Shown here piece after piece: positions 24,792-33,338 of a stretch of 49,472 nucleotides of DNA. The DNA is from Pirellula sp. (GTDB lineage: Bacteria > Planctomycetota > Planctomycetia > Pirellulales > Pirellulaceae), in the NCBI GenBank assembly GCA_021300155.1, contig JAJTID010000154.1, positions 1 to 49,472 on the forward strand. The letters are read 5' to 3'. Under the pieces are notes generated by a model, which ran no database searches, was not told the origin of the DNA, and saw only the letters and a program-made list of their open reading frames with translations. A program made the translations under genes and the position numbers. Numbering within the stretch: position 1 is the first letter of the stretch; each line of letters begins with the position of its first letter.

Positions 24792-24950
24792 AGATGGAGA
24801 AGCAAATCAAAAGGATTATGGATTGTCGGACCCGAAGATCGATCGCATAATCCTACGCCATCGGCGCGTAGAAAACAGCTCCCATTGGGCTCCAATGGTA
24901 TCAAACTTAACGGCATTTCATAATTCTTTTTTCCTCTCGGAGACGTTTAG

Positions 24951-25952
24951 ATGGCCCTCGTACCCCTTAGAAAAGTTCTAGACCATGCTGCGGAGAACGG
25001 CTATGGTGTGGCTGCGTTCAATGTGAACAACATGGAACAGATCCAGTCGATCATGGAAGCCGCAAAGGAAACTAATTCGCCCGTTATCATCCAAGCATCG
25101 CGTGGTGCACGATCCTATTCACAAGACGCTTTCCTTCGACATTTGATGTTGGCAGCCGTCGAACTGTATCCAGAAATTCCGATCGTCATGCATCAAGACC
25201 ATGGCAACTCCCCTGCGACATGTCTATCTGCGATTGAAAATGGCTTCACTTCCGTGATGATGGATGGTTCATTGAAAGAGGATGGGAAGACTCCTGCATC
25301 CTACGAGTACAACGTGGCAGTGACGAAGGAAGTCGTCAAAATGGCTCACGCTCGCAATGTATCTGTTGAGGGTGAACTCGGCTGCTTAGGATCTCTCGAG
25401 ACTGGGGGCGGAGAAGCAGAAGATGGACACGGAGCGGAAGGTGTCTTGAGCCATGACCAATTGCTAACGGACCCAGACGAAGCAGCTCGATTTGTCGCTG
25501 AGACCGGCTGCGACGCGTTGGCCGTTGCGATCGGAACGAGTCACGGCGCCTACAAATTCACTCGAAAACCGGACGGTGAAGTACTGGCAATGACTCGAAT
25601 CGAAGAAATTCACAAGCGAATCCCCAATACTCACTTGGTGATGCACGGATCGAGTAGCGTTCCACAAGAGCTTCAAGACATCATCAACAAGTATGGTGGC
25701 TCGATGAAGCAAACATGGGGTGTGCCCGTAGAAGAAATTCAACGAGGTATCAAAAGCGGTGTTCGAAAGATCAACGTTGATACTGACTGCCGAATGGCTA
25801 TCACCGGGGCTATTCGTAAAGTGTTGACCGAGCATCCAGACAAGTTCGATCCACGGGATTATCTCAAGCCAGCGCGAACTGCGATGAAGCAAGTTTGCAT
25901 GGATCGTATGATCTCCTTCGGGCAAGCGGGCAACGCCAGCAAGATTAAGTAG
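24951..25952 (+). CDS. fba: Class II fructose-bisphosphate aldolase
   Basis: The 333-residue enzyme splits fructose-1,6-bisphosphate into two triose phosphates, in the cytoplasm, using a metal. It shows the class II motifs: [11 protein letters not shown] with the metal His, [20 protein letters not shown] (the 'G-E-E' signature loop), [12 protein letters not shown] and [13 protein letters not shown] (metal-binding His residues), and [11 protein letters not shown] with the substrate-phosphate contact. The length and the closing part resemble the longer class II B-type or CbbA-like aldolases. It has no genes of the same pathway nearby. A hairpin with a T-run follows. Confidence 0.93.
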   Translation: MALVPLRKVLDHAAENGYGVAAFNVNNMEQIQSIMEAAKETNSPVIIQASRGARSYSQDAFLRHLMLAAVELYPEIPIVMHQDHGNSPATCLSAIENGFTSVMMDGSLKEDGKTPASYEYNVAVTKEVVKMAHARNVSVEGELGCLGSLETGGGEAEDGHGAEGVLSHDQLLTDPDEAARFVAETGCDALAVAIGTSHGAYKFTRKPDGEVLAMTRIEEIHKRIPNTHLVMHGSSSVPQELQDIINKYGGSMKQTWGVPVEEIQRGIKSGVRKINVDTDCRMAITGAIRKVLTEHPDKFDPRDYLKPARTAMKQVCMDRMISFGQAGNASKIK

Positions 25953-26043
25953 CTCTGGATTCGGGATACCACCGCATACATGGGATAGATTGCCACTGTC
26001 GGCAAGATCCTCAGGTCGAAACCCATTGTGTTTTTGGTTATTA

Positions 26044-26056
26044 GCCCTGTCAGGGC
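26044..26056. repeat. Small GC-rich palindrome downstream of fba
   Basis: GCCCTGTCAGGGC is a 13-nt palindrome (6-bp arms around one T) lying 15 nt before the terminator hairpin. Together they make a two-stem intergenic element of about 50 nt. Similar GC-rich palindromes recur between planctomycete genes in my recollection, so it may be a dispersed repeat. Confidence 0.3.
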
Positions 26057-26070
26057 GTAATACATAGCCT

Positions 26071-26103
26071 GGAGTGCAAACATTTGCACCCCGGGTTTTC
26101 TTT
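26071..26103 (+). terminator. Intrinsic terminator after fba
   Basis: GGAGTGCAA (26071-26079) pairs with TTGCACCCC (26084-26092) with one mismatch around a 4-nt loop, then comes GGGTTTTCTTT. A stable stem followed by a T-rich run fits a Rho-independent terminator for fba. The gene on the other strand ends at 26102, so it may serve both directions poorly or only the plus strand. Confidence 0.55.
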
Positions 26104-27358
26104 ATCTGTGCTCTAACATCTTGCGATAGACGGCTGCGGTTCGTCGGGCCATTTCGACGTCGGAGAATTTGCTACGATGTCTTTTTACTGCATTTTGACT
26201 CATCTCGGTCCAGCGGCTTCGGCTCGATACGAATTTCTTGATCGCATTGGCTAGGGAAATAGGATCGCGAGGCTTTGCCAAAAGCCCTTCGACGCCATCT
26301 CGAACAACTTCAGGGGTTCCCTCGACTTCTGTGGCAATTACAGGAACACCGAGAGCGAGAGCCTCCAGAACGACCATCGGCATGCCTTCGCCAAACAGGC
26401 TAGGAAGGACCATCGCGTCCAATCTGCGCATGGCTTCTGGAACGTCGCGGATGAAGCCATGGAATCGAATAGTATCTTCTAGCTTAAACTTATGTACGAG
26501 TTGAATGACATCAGCCTCGTACTCTTTGGTTTCGAATGGACCAACGACGTCGAGCTTTACGTTGGTTAAGTTTTGTTTCACTCGAGACATTGCATCGAGA
26601 AGAACCTCAATTCCTTTTCGCGGCCGAATCAATGCGACCATCCCAAGGGTCCAATTTTCTTCGTTGATTTTGTGATAGGCATCAATAGGCGTTTGTTCCG
26701 CTACGCCATTGGGGATACAGGTTACCTTCTGACGATCGTACCCACGCTTTAGCATTTCGCGTCGAAGAGATTTCGAGACCGCGATGATGTGATTGCAATT
26801 CCAAAGCGACCAACGTTCTATCCAGTCGTTCATGCGATTGATAAACGCCCGTGTCGAATCTCGCGAAGTTGGTGAGTGTACATGAAATACCCAGGGCAAT
26901 CCGGTTGATCTAGCAACCAAGCTTGCAATCGAGGCCGACCTCGGAGTATGCGCATGGAGCAAATCGGCGTTCATTTCTCTGGCTTGATTCGCGATTTTTT
27001 TCACCAAGGAAAGATCCACACGGGACTTCATCGCCTGGACTGACACCTTCTCTGGCTCTAGTCCACACATCTCAGAAAACTTCCCAGCCTTCAAACAAAC
27101 AAAATGCGGTTCGACCGATTGCTCGGGCAACCGCTTGCCGAGAAGTTGTTGAACTCGTTCCGCGCCGGAAAAGTGTTCGCCATTGATAAGGTGCAGCGCT
27201 CGCACCGACCTAGGCCGAGGGAATGGAAAGATCTTCGCGTCCGCATCGAGATCTTCTGAATTGCTATAAGCTGTCGTTTGGGGTGGGATCGGATGATACG
27301 ACGGCGTTAGGAATACCATAAGAATTCGATGATTCGCTTGGGATGAATAGGATTCCAA
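26102..27358 (-). CDS. Glycosyltransferase family 4
   Basis: The 418-residue GT-B enzyme shows RALHLINGEHFSGAERVQQL at the N-terminal acceptor domain, EMNADLLHAHTPRSASIASL, then IPNGVAEQ, LGMVALIRPRKGIEVLLDAM, LDAMVLPSLFGEGMPMVVLEA (E-x7-E motif) and GTPEVVRDGVEGLL. It should transfer a sugar from a nucleotide donor onto a lipid or polysaccharide. The first 45 residues are a low-similarity extension with SNSEDLDADAKIF. Start is uncertain: TTG 27358 or ATG 27319, neither with a good ribosome binding site. It stands alone, between fba (convergent) and the TIGR03009 gene (divergent). Confidence 0.85.
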   Translation of the reverse strand: MESYSSQANHRILMVFLTPSYHPIPPQTTAYSNSEDLDADAKIFPFPRPRSVRALHLINGEHFSGAERVQQLLGKRLPEQSVEPHFVCLKAGKFSEMCGLEPEKVSVQAMKSRVDLSLVKKIANQAREMNADLLHAHTPRSASIASLVARSTGLPWVFHVHSPTSRDSTRAFINRMNDWIERWSLWNCNHIIAVSKSLRREMLKRGYDRQKVTCIPNGVAEQTPIDAYHKINEENWTLGMVALIRPRKGIEVLLDAMSRVKQNLTNVKLDVVGPFETKEYEADVIQLVHKFKLEDTIRFHGFIRDVPEAMRRLDAMVLPSLFGEGMPMVVLEALALGVPVIATEVEGTPEVVRDGVEGLLAKPRDPISLANAIKKFVSSRSRWTEMSQNAVKRHRSKFSDVEMARRTAAVYRKMLEHR

Positions 27359-27540
27359 AGCCTAGCTCGCCATTATCAAATGCTGGCATTGCAATTGCGA
27401 AAACAAGAAAAGTAGGCAAGTTGAAATCGTTACAAACGGCAAAACCGATCTAGGTAGAAAGGGTGCTTGTTGGTATTGTCCGCAGGGATAGCTGGTTAGG
27501 ATGTACCAGGGTCATCATTCATGTCATGGAATCGACGCAA

Positions 27541-28941
27541 ATGAAGATTTGGAAGAGATGGAGTGAGCGCCTCGTTGTTGTAGGGCTCGCATGTAGTACG
27601 ACGAATTCACTATTCGCTCAGCAGGGGTACAACACCTCCGGTGCGAATCCACCTCGCGGAAATCCTCAGGGAAGCCAACTCAATACAATTCAGCCCAATG
27701 CGCCCCAGCCTGGTTTTCAGCCTGGTATGCCGCAGGGAGCGTTTACTCCGAACACGCCTCGAGCCAACACGCCAGCCGGTATCAATCCCAACCTCAATCC
27801 AGGATTGCAACGGCCTGTATCTCAGATCGGGCAAGAGCCAACAAACACCGTGGTTACGAGGGATCCGTACAGCGATTCTCCTAAATCACCTGAGGAAGAA
27901 AAATACCTGGATCAGTTATTGGCGGTCTGGGAACAAAACACCAAGGACATAGAGCGACTTTCGTGCGAGTTTAGAATGTACGAATACAACTCGAATGCTA
28001 ACTTCGTGGAGCAACTTGCTCACCAAACGGGAAAGAACATTCGAGAGATCAAAGCAAAAGCTGCCGCGGGGGTCGTCCGTTACATGAAGCCCGACAAAGG
28101 CATGTATCGAATCGATCAAGTGATCGCATTGACTGGAAAACTAGACGCCAACAATCAACCCGAGATGAAGGCCTCGGAAAACCTCGTCGGTGATTATTGG
28201 ATTTGCGATGGCGAAACCGTCCACAGTTATGAGCGCAAAGAGAAGAAAGTCACACATTATGTGATCCCAAAAGAAATGCAGGGAATCGGGATTCTGGAAT
28301 CACCCATGCCATTCCTCTTTGGCGTCGAAGCCAAAAAGCTCAAAGAACGATACTGGCTTCGCGCGCTCAACCCACCTCCTCTTCCGAACGGGCAGCCGAA
28401 CACAGATTTGTTCCTAATCGAAGCTTACCCCAAATTTCAGCAGGATGCGGTCAACTATGATCACGTGCATGTGTTCTTGGACCGACAAGAATTCTTGCCC
28501 CTCGCGCTCATCAAGTATGATACCGACCATGTAGATGAGAAAGATAAACCTCTTGTCGATAAACGCGAGTATTACGAATTCGTTACGCGGGAAAAGAACG
28601 CCGGGATCTTCAAAAAGCTATCCGAGAAGATCTGGAACCAAGAATTCATCCCGGTCAAGCTACCTGCTGGTTGGACAGAGGAAACGAAAGAGTACACCCC
28701 TGCTGCAACCGATCAGTTGCAGGCCGGTGGAAATGTCTTTCCGCCCCAAGGAATTCCTGCGAATGCGCCATTCAATCAACCGCCGGGATCTCAGCAGCCT
28801 GGGGTGCAACCGCAAGGGACACTCTCTTCTTTCCCGAATACTCAGAACCCAAAAGCTCCGCAGTACGGCACGAACCCACCTGGAAACGGTCAGCCAAACT
28901 CCGCCGCGCTTCCACCCAACAATGGGCTTCGTCCTCGATGA
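27541..28941 (+). CDS. TIGR03009 family secreted protein
   Basis: The protein of 466 residues begins with a signal peptide (MKIWKRWSERLVVVGLACST, cleavage near LFAQ). A Pro/Asn/Gln-rich linker of about 90 residues comes next, then the TIGR03009 domain (about residues 110-370): LDQLLAVWEQNTKDIERLSC, FRMYEYNSNANF, GVVRYMKPDKGMYRID, DYWICDGETVHSYERKEKKV, and GILESPMPFLFGVEAKKLKE. The end is again Pro/Gln/Asn-rich. The family is known only from planctomycetes to my knowledge and has no assigned function; the fold looks like outer-membrane lipoprotein-sorting (LolA/LppX-like) proteins. ATG 27541 is chosen at the signal peptide; ATG 27526 is possible. Confidence 0.8.
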   Translation: MKIWKRWSERLVVVGLACSTTNSLFAQQGYNTSGANPPRGNPQGSQLNTIQPNAPQPGFQPGMPQGAFTPNTPRANTPAGINPNLNPGLQRPVSQIGQEPTNTVVTRDPYSDSPKSPEEEKYLDQLLAVWEQNTKDIERLSCEFRMYEYNSNANFVEQLAHQTGKNIREIKAKAAAGVVRYMKPDKGMYRIDQVIALTGKLDANNQPEMKASENLVGDYWICDGETVHSYERKEKKVTHYVIPKEMQGIGILESPMPFLFGVEAKKLKERYWLRALNPPPLPNGQPNTDLFLIEAYPKFQQDAVNYDHVHVFLDRQEFLPLALIKYDTDHVDEKDKPLVDKREYYEFVTREKNAGIFKKLSEKIWNQEFIPVKLPAGWTEETKEYTPAATDQLQAGGNVFPPQGIPANAPFNQPPGSQQPGVQPQGTLSSFPNTQNPKAPQYGTNPPGNGQPNSAALPPNNGLRPR

Positions 28942-29819
28942 AGTTTTCGGCTAGATGGTTGTTCGTTACAGTATTCGCTGTGTCATGTGGCTGCGCAACA
29001 TGGATGCCATCCGGTGAGCAGCCGCCAGGTATTGAATCCAGGATTCGGACTCCTCCGCTCGGGAGCGAATCCGTTGCAATCGATTCCTTCCTATTGCGTG
29101 TCCAATCGGAAGACACGAACCAGCTTGAGCAACTCTGGAGCCAAATTGATCAACAGATAGTTGCACCTGAGCTCAGGCTGGAGCTCCACAGGAACGGGAT
29201 GCGCGTCGGAAAAATATCGGGCAGTTTGCCTAGCATACTTGAGTCATGGGTGCGCGACACCGAATTGCGACGTGAAGAGGACGCTTTCGAGATGGCGGGT
29301 TTGGTTGCCGACGTAAAGTCCGAGGCTGTCCTGTGGCGATGCAAAGCATCCAGCATCAAAGAAATATCGATACGCAATTTGTCGTCGCAAACGATTCCGC
29401 TTTTCTACCATATCGATGGCCTGAAGGGTAAAAGCCTATATGCACCTCGCTTTTACTTCTCAATGAATGCGATCCCAGGAGCAGATCATACGGCAAATGT
29501 TAAGCTGCTCCCGGAAATCGAACATGGCGAGTTTACGAACAAACTTATCGTGCGCGACGCAGCACTCCGACAAGTTCCAGAACGGGAGAAGTTGAGTTTT
29601 TCTTCGTTGAAGTTGCAATTGAAAATGCACCGAGGCGACTACTTGGTGATCGGCCCAACACAAGAGCGAAAAGCGCTCGGGTCCGAGTTCCTGCACAGCT
29701 TGACCCAAGAAAACGTTCACGAGCCAGTTCTATTGTTGTTGCGTCTCTCGCACAGCGGAGTTGATAGCAACTTCTCGCCGAACGACGCCATCCAAGCGAG
29801 AATCGTAAACTCTTTATAG
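28938..29819 (+). CDS. Putative lipoprotein, planctomycete conserved type
   Basis: The ATG at 28938 overlaps the stop of the TIGR03009 gene (ATGA), so translation is coupled. The protein of 293 residues starts MKFSARWLFVTVFAVSCGC, where AVSC is an acceptable lipobox. The exposed domain has SVAIDSFLLRVQSED, QLEQLWSQIDQQIVAPEL, LHRNGMRVGKISG and SLPSILES, a pattern I recall from planctomycete proteins of unknown function. The C-terminal part contains beta strands (LKLQLKMHRGDYLVIGPTQE). With the secreted partner gene it may form an envelope module. No enzyme motif is visible. Confidence 0.7.
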   Translation: MKFSARWLFVTVFAVSCGCATWMPSGEQPPGIESRIRTPPLGSESVAIDSFLLRVQSEDTNQLEQLWSQIDQQIVAPELRLELHRNGMRVGKISGSLPSILESWVRDTELRREEDAFEMAGLVADVKSEAVLWRCKASSIKEISIRNLSSQTIPLFYHIDGLKGKSLYAPRFYFSMNAIPGADHTANVKLLPEIEHGEFTNKLIVRDAALRQVPEREKLSFSSLKLQLKMHRGDYLVIGPTQERKALGSEFLHSLTQENVHEPVLLLLRLSHSGVDSNFSPNDAIQARIVNSL

Positions 29820-30293
29820 AGATCCTTTGGCTACGAGTTATTCGATTAACGCGACAAACTAGTGGCGAGGGTACAGAATCCAACTCTCACAGGGCGACTG
29901 CGTTCTTCCCAACCCGAAACGTTAAAGCGTTAGCGAGGGATCTAGGTGGAGGCACATGGAAGGTACCGTAAAATCTGATTTTTGTCGGCGGCGTGATTCT
30001 CGGCAAATTTGGGCGCCATTAGACGAGCATTTGTAATTAAACAAGCAGTTACAGTGACAATAGGCGAGAATTGGTAAGCCTGTACTCAGCCCAGTCGGAC
30101 TGTCCAACGGGTCGCGTAAGGCTAACCTCTAGCCGCAGCCGTATACAGAATAGGTGTACTGCTTCGGTGCGGTTAAAAGTTGACTCGGCCCGCAGTCTTA
30201 CCCCTAACGAGATTCTACCGATGAAAGCAGTCGGGGGTTGGGATGTTGGAATAGATCGTCGCGTTTACCTACAATGATGCCGAGGAAATCGGA
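29820..30293. other. Intergenic region without a recognised gene
   Basis: I see no real coding frame in these 474 nt. At 29913-29942 a purine-rich CCCGAAACGTTAAAGCGTTA run resembles dispersed planctomycete intergenic repeats in my memory. At 30073-30127, GGTAAGCC and GGCTAACC pair with one mismatch and enclose the small dyad CAGTCGGACTG, so a folded RNA is possible. The promoter of the esterase gene should also be here. Confidence 0.45.
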
Positions 30294-31184
30294 ATGTTGA
30301 AGCAGATGGCGTATTTACATTTTTTACTGTTCTGGATTTGTACAGGGTCTACGCTTGCTGGGGAGCCTGTCTTTCCAGCGTTGGTATCCGTCGACCGAAA
30401 TGTTGTGTACGGATCAGAGCAAGAGCCGATGCACCGAGTTGATATCTATCGACCTCGACCGATACGCAGCTCAACCGAATCACAGAAAGAACCGCTTCCA
30501 GCGGTCATCTTTATTCACGGTGGAGCTTGGACCTTGGGGGACAAGGCGAATGATGCGGTCCATGCTAAGAAGCTTGCGGCTAGAGGCTATTGCGTCTTGT
30601 CGATCAACTACCGACTGGCACCCAAGCATCGATTTCCTGCGCAACTCGAGGATTGCAAACTAGCGTTGCAGTGGCTGACCGACAATGCAGACTCAGTAGG
30701 TGTCGATGCGAAACGGATCGGAATCTGGGGCTACTCGGCCGGCGGGCATCTTTCTGCATTGCTGGCTCTCGAAGCGGATAAGGGCACGCCTCGACCGGTC
30801 GCTTGCGTCAGCGGAGGAGCACCGTGTGATTTAACCCGCTTTCCTCTGGACACCCCAACGCTGTCGGGAGTGTTTGGAGGAACGCCCCGATCGCTGCCAG
30901 AGGTGTATCGCAAAGCCTCGCCCATTGTTCACGTCAGCGAGGACGATCCCCCCATGTTTCTTTTCCATGGATCAAAAGATTGGCTGGTTTCCGATGATAA
31001 CTCGAATGCCATGAAACAGCGGTTAGAAGAGGCCAAAGTGGCTTTTGAGTATGTATCGGTCCCCAATAAAGGGCATTTGGCCACATTTGTCGACATGGAA
31101 ACAGTGGAACGGTCATTTGATTTCTTGGACTTGCATCTCCGGCCAGATTCGGCTTGGCGTCGCGATGGTTCCAGTCCAAAATAG
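30294..31184 (+). CDS. Secreted alpha/beta-hydrolase (BD-FAE/carboxylesterase-like)
   Basis: This 296-residue esterase of the HSL/BD-FAE type has a signal peptide (LHFLLFWICTGSTLAG, cleavage near residue 23). The oxyanion hole HGGAW is at 75-79. The nucleophile Ser148 is in GYSAGG, the Asp229 in FHGSKDW and the His261 in NKGHLATF complete the triad. A substrate may be an acetyl or feruloyl ester on a plant or algal polymer, but that is inference. The ATG at 30294 has GAGGAAAT a few nucleotides upstream. It is followed 4 nt later by dus, so an operon is likely. Confidence 0.87.
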   Translation: MLKQMAYLHFLLFWICTGSTLAGEPVFPALVSVDRNVVYGSEQEPMHRVDIYRPRPIRSSTESQKEPLPAVIFIHGGAWTLGDKANDAVHAKKLAARGYCVLSINYRLAPKHRFPAQLEDCKLALQWLTDNADSVGVDAKRIGIWGYSAGGHLSALLALEADKGTPRPVACVSGGAPCDLTRFPLDTPTLSGVFGGTPRSLPEVYRKASPIVHVSEDDPPMFLFHGSKDWLVSDDNSNAMKQRLEEAKVAFEYVSVPNKGHLATFVDMETVERSFDFLDLHLRPDSAWRRDGSSPK

Positions 31185-31188
31185 GTGA

Positions 31189-32361
31189 ATGAGTACCGCG
31201 ACATCATCTAGTTTTGTTCTTGAATCCGAACGTGCGATCGACATTCCCGTAGAGTCGCTCGTGAAACCCATTTTTATCGGAAATCTCAAGATAGCCCCAC
31301 CGATTTTTCAAGCACCGATGGCGGGTTATACCAACTATGCCTTTCGGCAGATCGTCCGAGAATTCGGAGGGGTTGGGCTACAAGCGACCGAGATGGTCAA
31401 CGCACGAGGATTTGTTTGGCTAGACGAGCACGACTGCGAACATCCTGAACGTCTTTGGGGAATCAAAGATGAGGCGCGACCTTTGGCCGTGCAAATCTGG
31501 GATAATGATCCTGACACAATGGCCAAAGTGGGTAAGCGACTCGTGGAGGAATTCGAAGTCTCGGTTGTCGATATCAATTTTGGTTGTCCAGTGAAGCAAG
31601 TTACCGAGAAGGCTCACAGCGGTTCTTACCTGCTGCGTGATCCAGAACGAATGTACGCCATCATTTCGAGATTGGTAGAGGCTTGCTACCCAACACCTGT
31701 TACGGCAAAGATAAGGTTAGGTTGTACGCGAGCGACTATGAATCATATTGCTGTCGCTCAAACAGTAGAACGAGCCGGAGCGTCGGCGCTCACCGTGCAT
31801 GGCCGAACAGCCGAAGATTTCTTTAGCGGATCTGCCGACTGGACGCGCATATCGGAGATCAAAGAATACCTGGAACGTATCCCACTGATCGGGAATGGTG
31901 ATTTGCAATCCGCGGAACAAGTAGTTCATGCATTTCGAACTTATCGAGTGGATGGAGTCATGATCGCCCGCGCTGCATTAGGGCGTCCATGGCTGTTTGC
32001 TCAAGCGGCAGCGGCACTTGCTGGTAGACCAATCCCACCAGACCCGACGCTCGAAGAACAGAAAGCCTGCATGCTTCGACATTATGATCTGGTTTGTCAT
32101 CGATTCGGATTGCACAAGGGGACGATGTTGATGCGAAAATTTGCGTGCTGCTACGCGCAGAACAAACATGGAGCCCGGCACTTCCGGACCCATGTTGGCA
32201 AAGTCGAAACTCCAGAACATTTTTACGAAGTGGTAGAGAAGTATTTCCCGAAGTACATCGATCCCTCCGGTCCTCCCCAGCATCGCGACGAACACGCGCA
32301 TGAAGTGATGGCTGAATCATGCGATGGGCATGTCTGCTCAGACAAAGGGTGCGATGAGTGA
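31189..32361 (+). CDS. dus: tRNA-dihydrouridine synthase
   Basis: This 390-residue flavoprotein reduces uridine in the tRNA D-loop with NADPH. Motifs in order are APMAGYTNYAFRQIV (FMN), TEMVNARG, VVDINFGCPVKQV with the catalytic Cys133, AKIRLGC, LTVHGRTAEDFFSG, IGNGDLQ and VMIARAALGRPWLF. The body resembles DusB. The tail (PPQHRDEHAHEVMAESCDGH, then VCSDKGCDE) is rich in His, Cys and acids and is not part of the usual fold; it could bind metal. It begins 4 nt after the esterase and overlaps the next gene by 4 nt (GTGA). Confidence 0.9.
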   Translation: MSTATSSSFVLESERAIDIPVESLVKPIFIGNLKIAPPIFQAPMAGYTNYAFRQIVREFGGVGLQATEMVNARGFVWLDEHDCEHPERLWGIKDEARPLAVQIWDNDPDTMAKVGKRLVEEFEVSVVDINFGCPVKQVTEKAHSGSYLLRDPERMYAIISRLVEACYPTPVTAKIRLGCTRATMNHIAVAQTVERAGASALTVHGRTAEDFFSGSADWTRISEIKEYLERIPLIGNGDLQSAEQVVHAFRTYRVDGVMIARAALGRPWLFAQAAAALAGRPIPPDPTLEEQKACMLRHYDLVCHRFGLHKGTMLMRKFACCYAQNKHGARHFRTHVGKVETPEHFYEVVEKYFPKYIDPSGPPQHRDEHAHEVMAESCDGHVCSDKGCDE

Positions 32362-33179
32362 CACAGCCTCGATTGCCTTCGGATGCGATCGTCATTCAAA
32401 GTACTAAGAATCCATGGGTCCAATCGGTGGTGCGATTGCACAAATCTTCTGTGCGTCGCGAGAAGAAACGCTTCCTTATCGAGGGGGTGAATTTAGTCTC
32501 CGAAGGCATCCGCTGCGGTTGGCCATTGGACTCGATCGTTGTTACTCAGCACTGGTTAGAGACATCCCCTGGTTGGTTTGGAGAGTTGGATTCGCGGGTA
32601 CCACTGCACCTGGTAAGCGACCAAGTGATGAAGGTCATGGCGACAACAGAATCCCCGGACGGAATTTTGGCAGTTGCAAGATTTCGAGAACCGCATCCTG
32701 AGCAGAGTCAACGACCAAGTCTTGGGCTTGCTCTTGACGGATTGCAAGACCCAGGGAATCTCGGAACGCTTCTTCGGTCCGCAGTAGCTTGTGACGCGGA
32801 TAGCGTAGTTTTAGGAGATGGCTCGGTCGATCCGTATAACCCCAAGGTTTTGCGTTCCACCGCAGGCCAGTGGTTTCGAATGCCGCCCCAACAAGTGTCC
32901 TTGAAGGCATGGCTCAAGGCCAACCGTGAGAATGGTGTTCAAGTGCTAGCGGCCTCGATGGGTGGCAAATCGTTTTGGGAATGGGACTTTCTCGGGCCGA
33001 CAATCTTTATTCTTGGAAACGAAGGTTCGGGCGTTTCGAAAGAAGTCCTCGATCAATGTGACGGTGTCGTTTCTGTTCCCATGAAGGACAATGTCGAATC
33101 GCTCAATGTTGCGATGACGGGAACACTATTGCTATATGAAACGGTAAGGCAACGCAATCAGTCGCCCAGATATTCTTAG
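32358..33179 (+). CDS. TrmH/SpoU family RNA 2'-O-methyltransferase
   Basis: The 273-residue protein has the SPOUT knot: motif 1 GLQDPGNLGTLLRSAVAC, motif 2 IFILGNEGSGVSKEVL and motif 3 VSVPMKDNVESLNVAMTGT. The N-terminal part (SVRREKKRFLIEGVNLVSEG) is the SpoU substrate-binding domain that binds RNA. It methylates a ribose in 23S rRNA or tRNA; the exact target cannot be told from this reading. The GTG start overlaps the stop of dus (GTGA), so the two RNA-modifying genes are translationally coupled. Confidence 0.9.
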   Translation: MTQPRLPSDAIVIQSTKNPWVQSVVRLHKSSVRREKKRFLIEGVNLVSEGIRCGWPLDSIVVTQHWLETSPGWFGELDSRVPLHLVSDQVMKVMATTESPDGILAVARFREPHPEQSQRPSLGLALDGLQDPGNLGTLLRSAVACDADSVVLGDGSVDPYNPKVLRSTAGQWFRMPPQQVSLKAWLKANRENGVQVLAASMGGKSFWEWDFLGPTIFILGNEGSGVSKEVLDQCDGVVSVPMKDNVESLNVAMTGTLLLYETVRQRNQSPRYS

Positions 33180-33338
33180 GATCACTGGATCACTGGGAGA
33201 TTCAGGATGAGATCGATGTTTTTGCAGAACGATGTTGCTGCAGAACAAGGAATTCTTTTCTTGTTACAATCTGGAGCTCGCGAATGAGCATCGGTTTTAG
33301 CCTCAGTCGCCACCTATTGGACATCAACGAGAATTGGC

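Noticed and set aside
30071-30277. Plus-strand open frame of 68 codons in the gap before the esterase
   Set aside because: Arg/Ser/Thr-rich chance frame without homology; the gap is better described by its possible RNA structure.
33182-33200. Short tandem repeat GATCACTG x2 after the RNA methyltransferase gene
   Set aside because: Two 8-nt copies are too short to be meaningful on their own.
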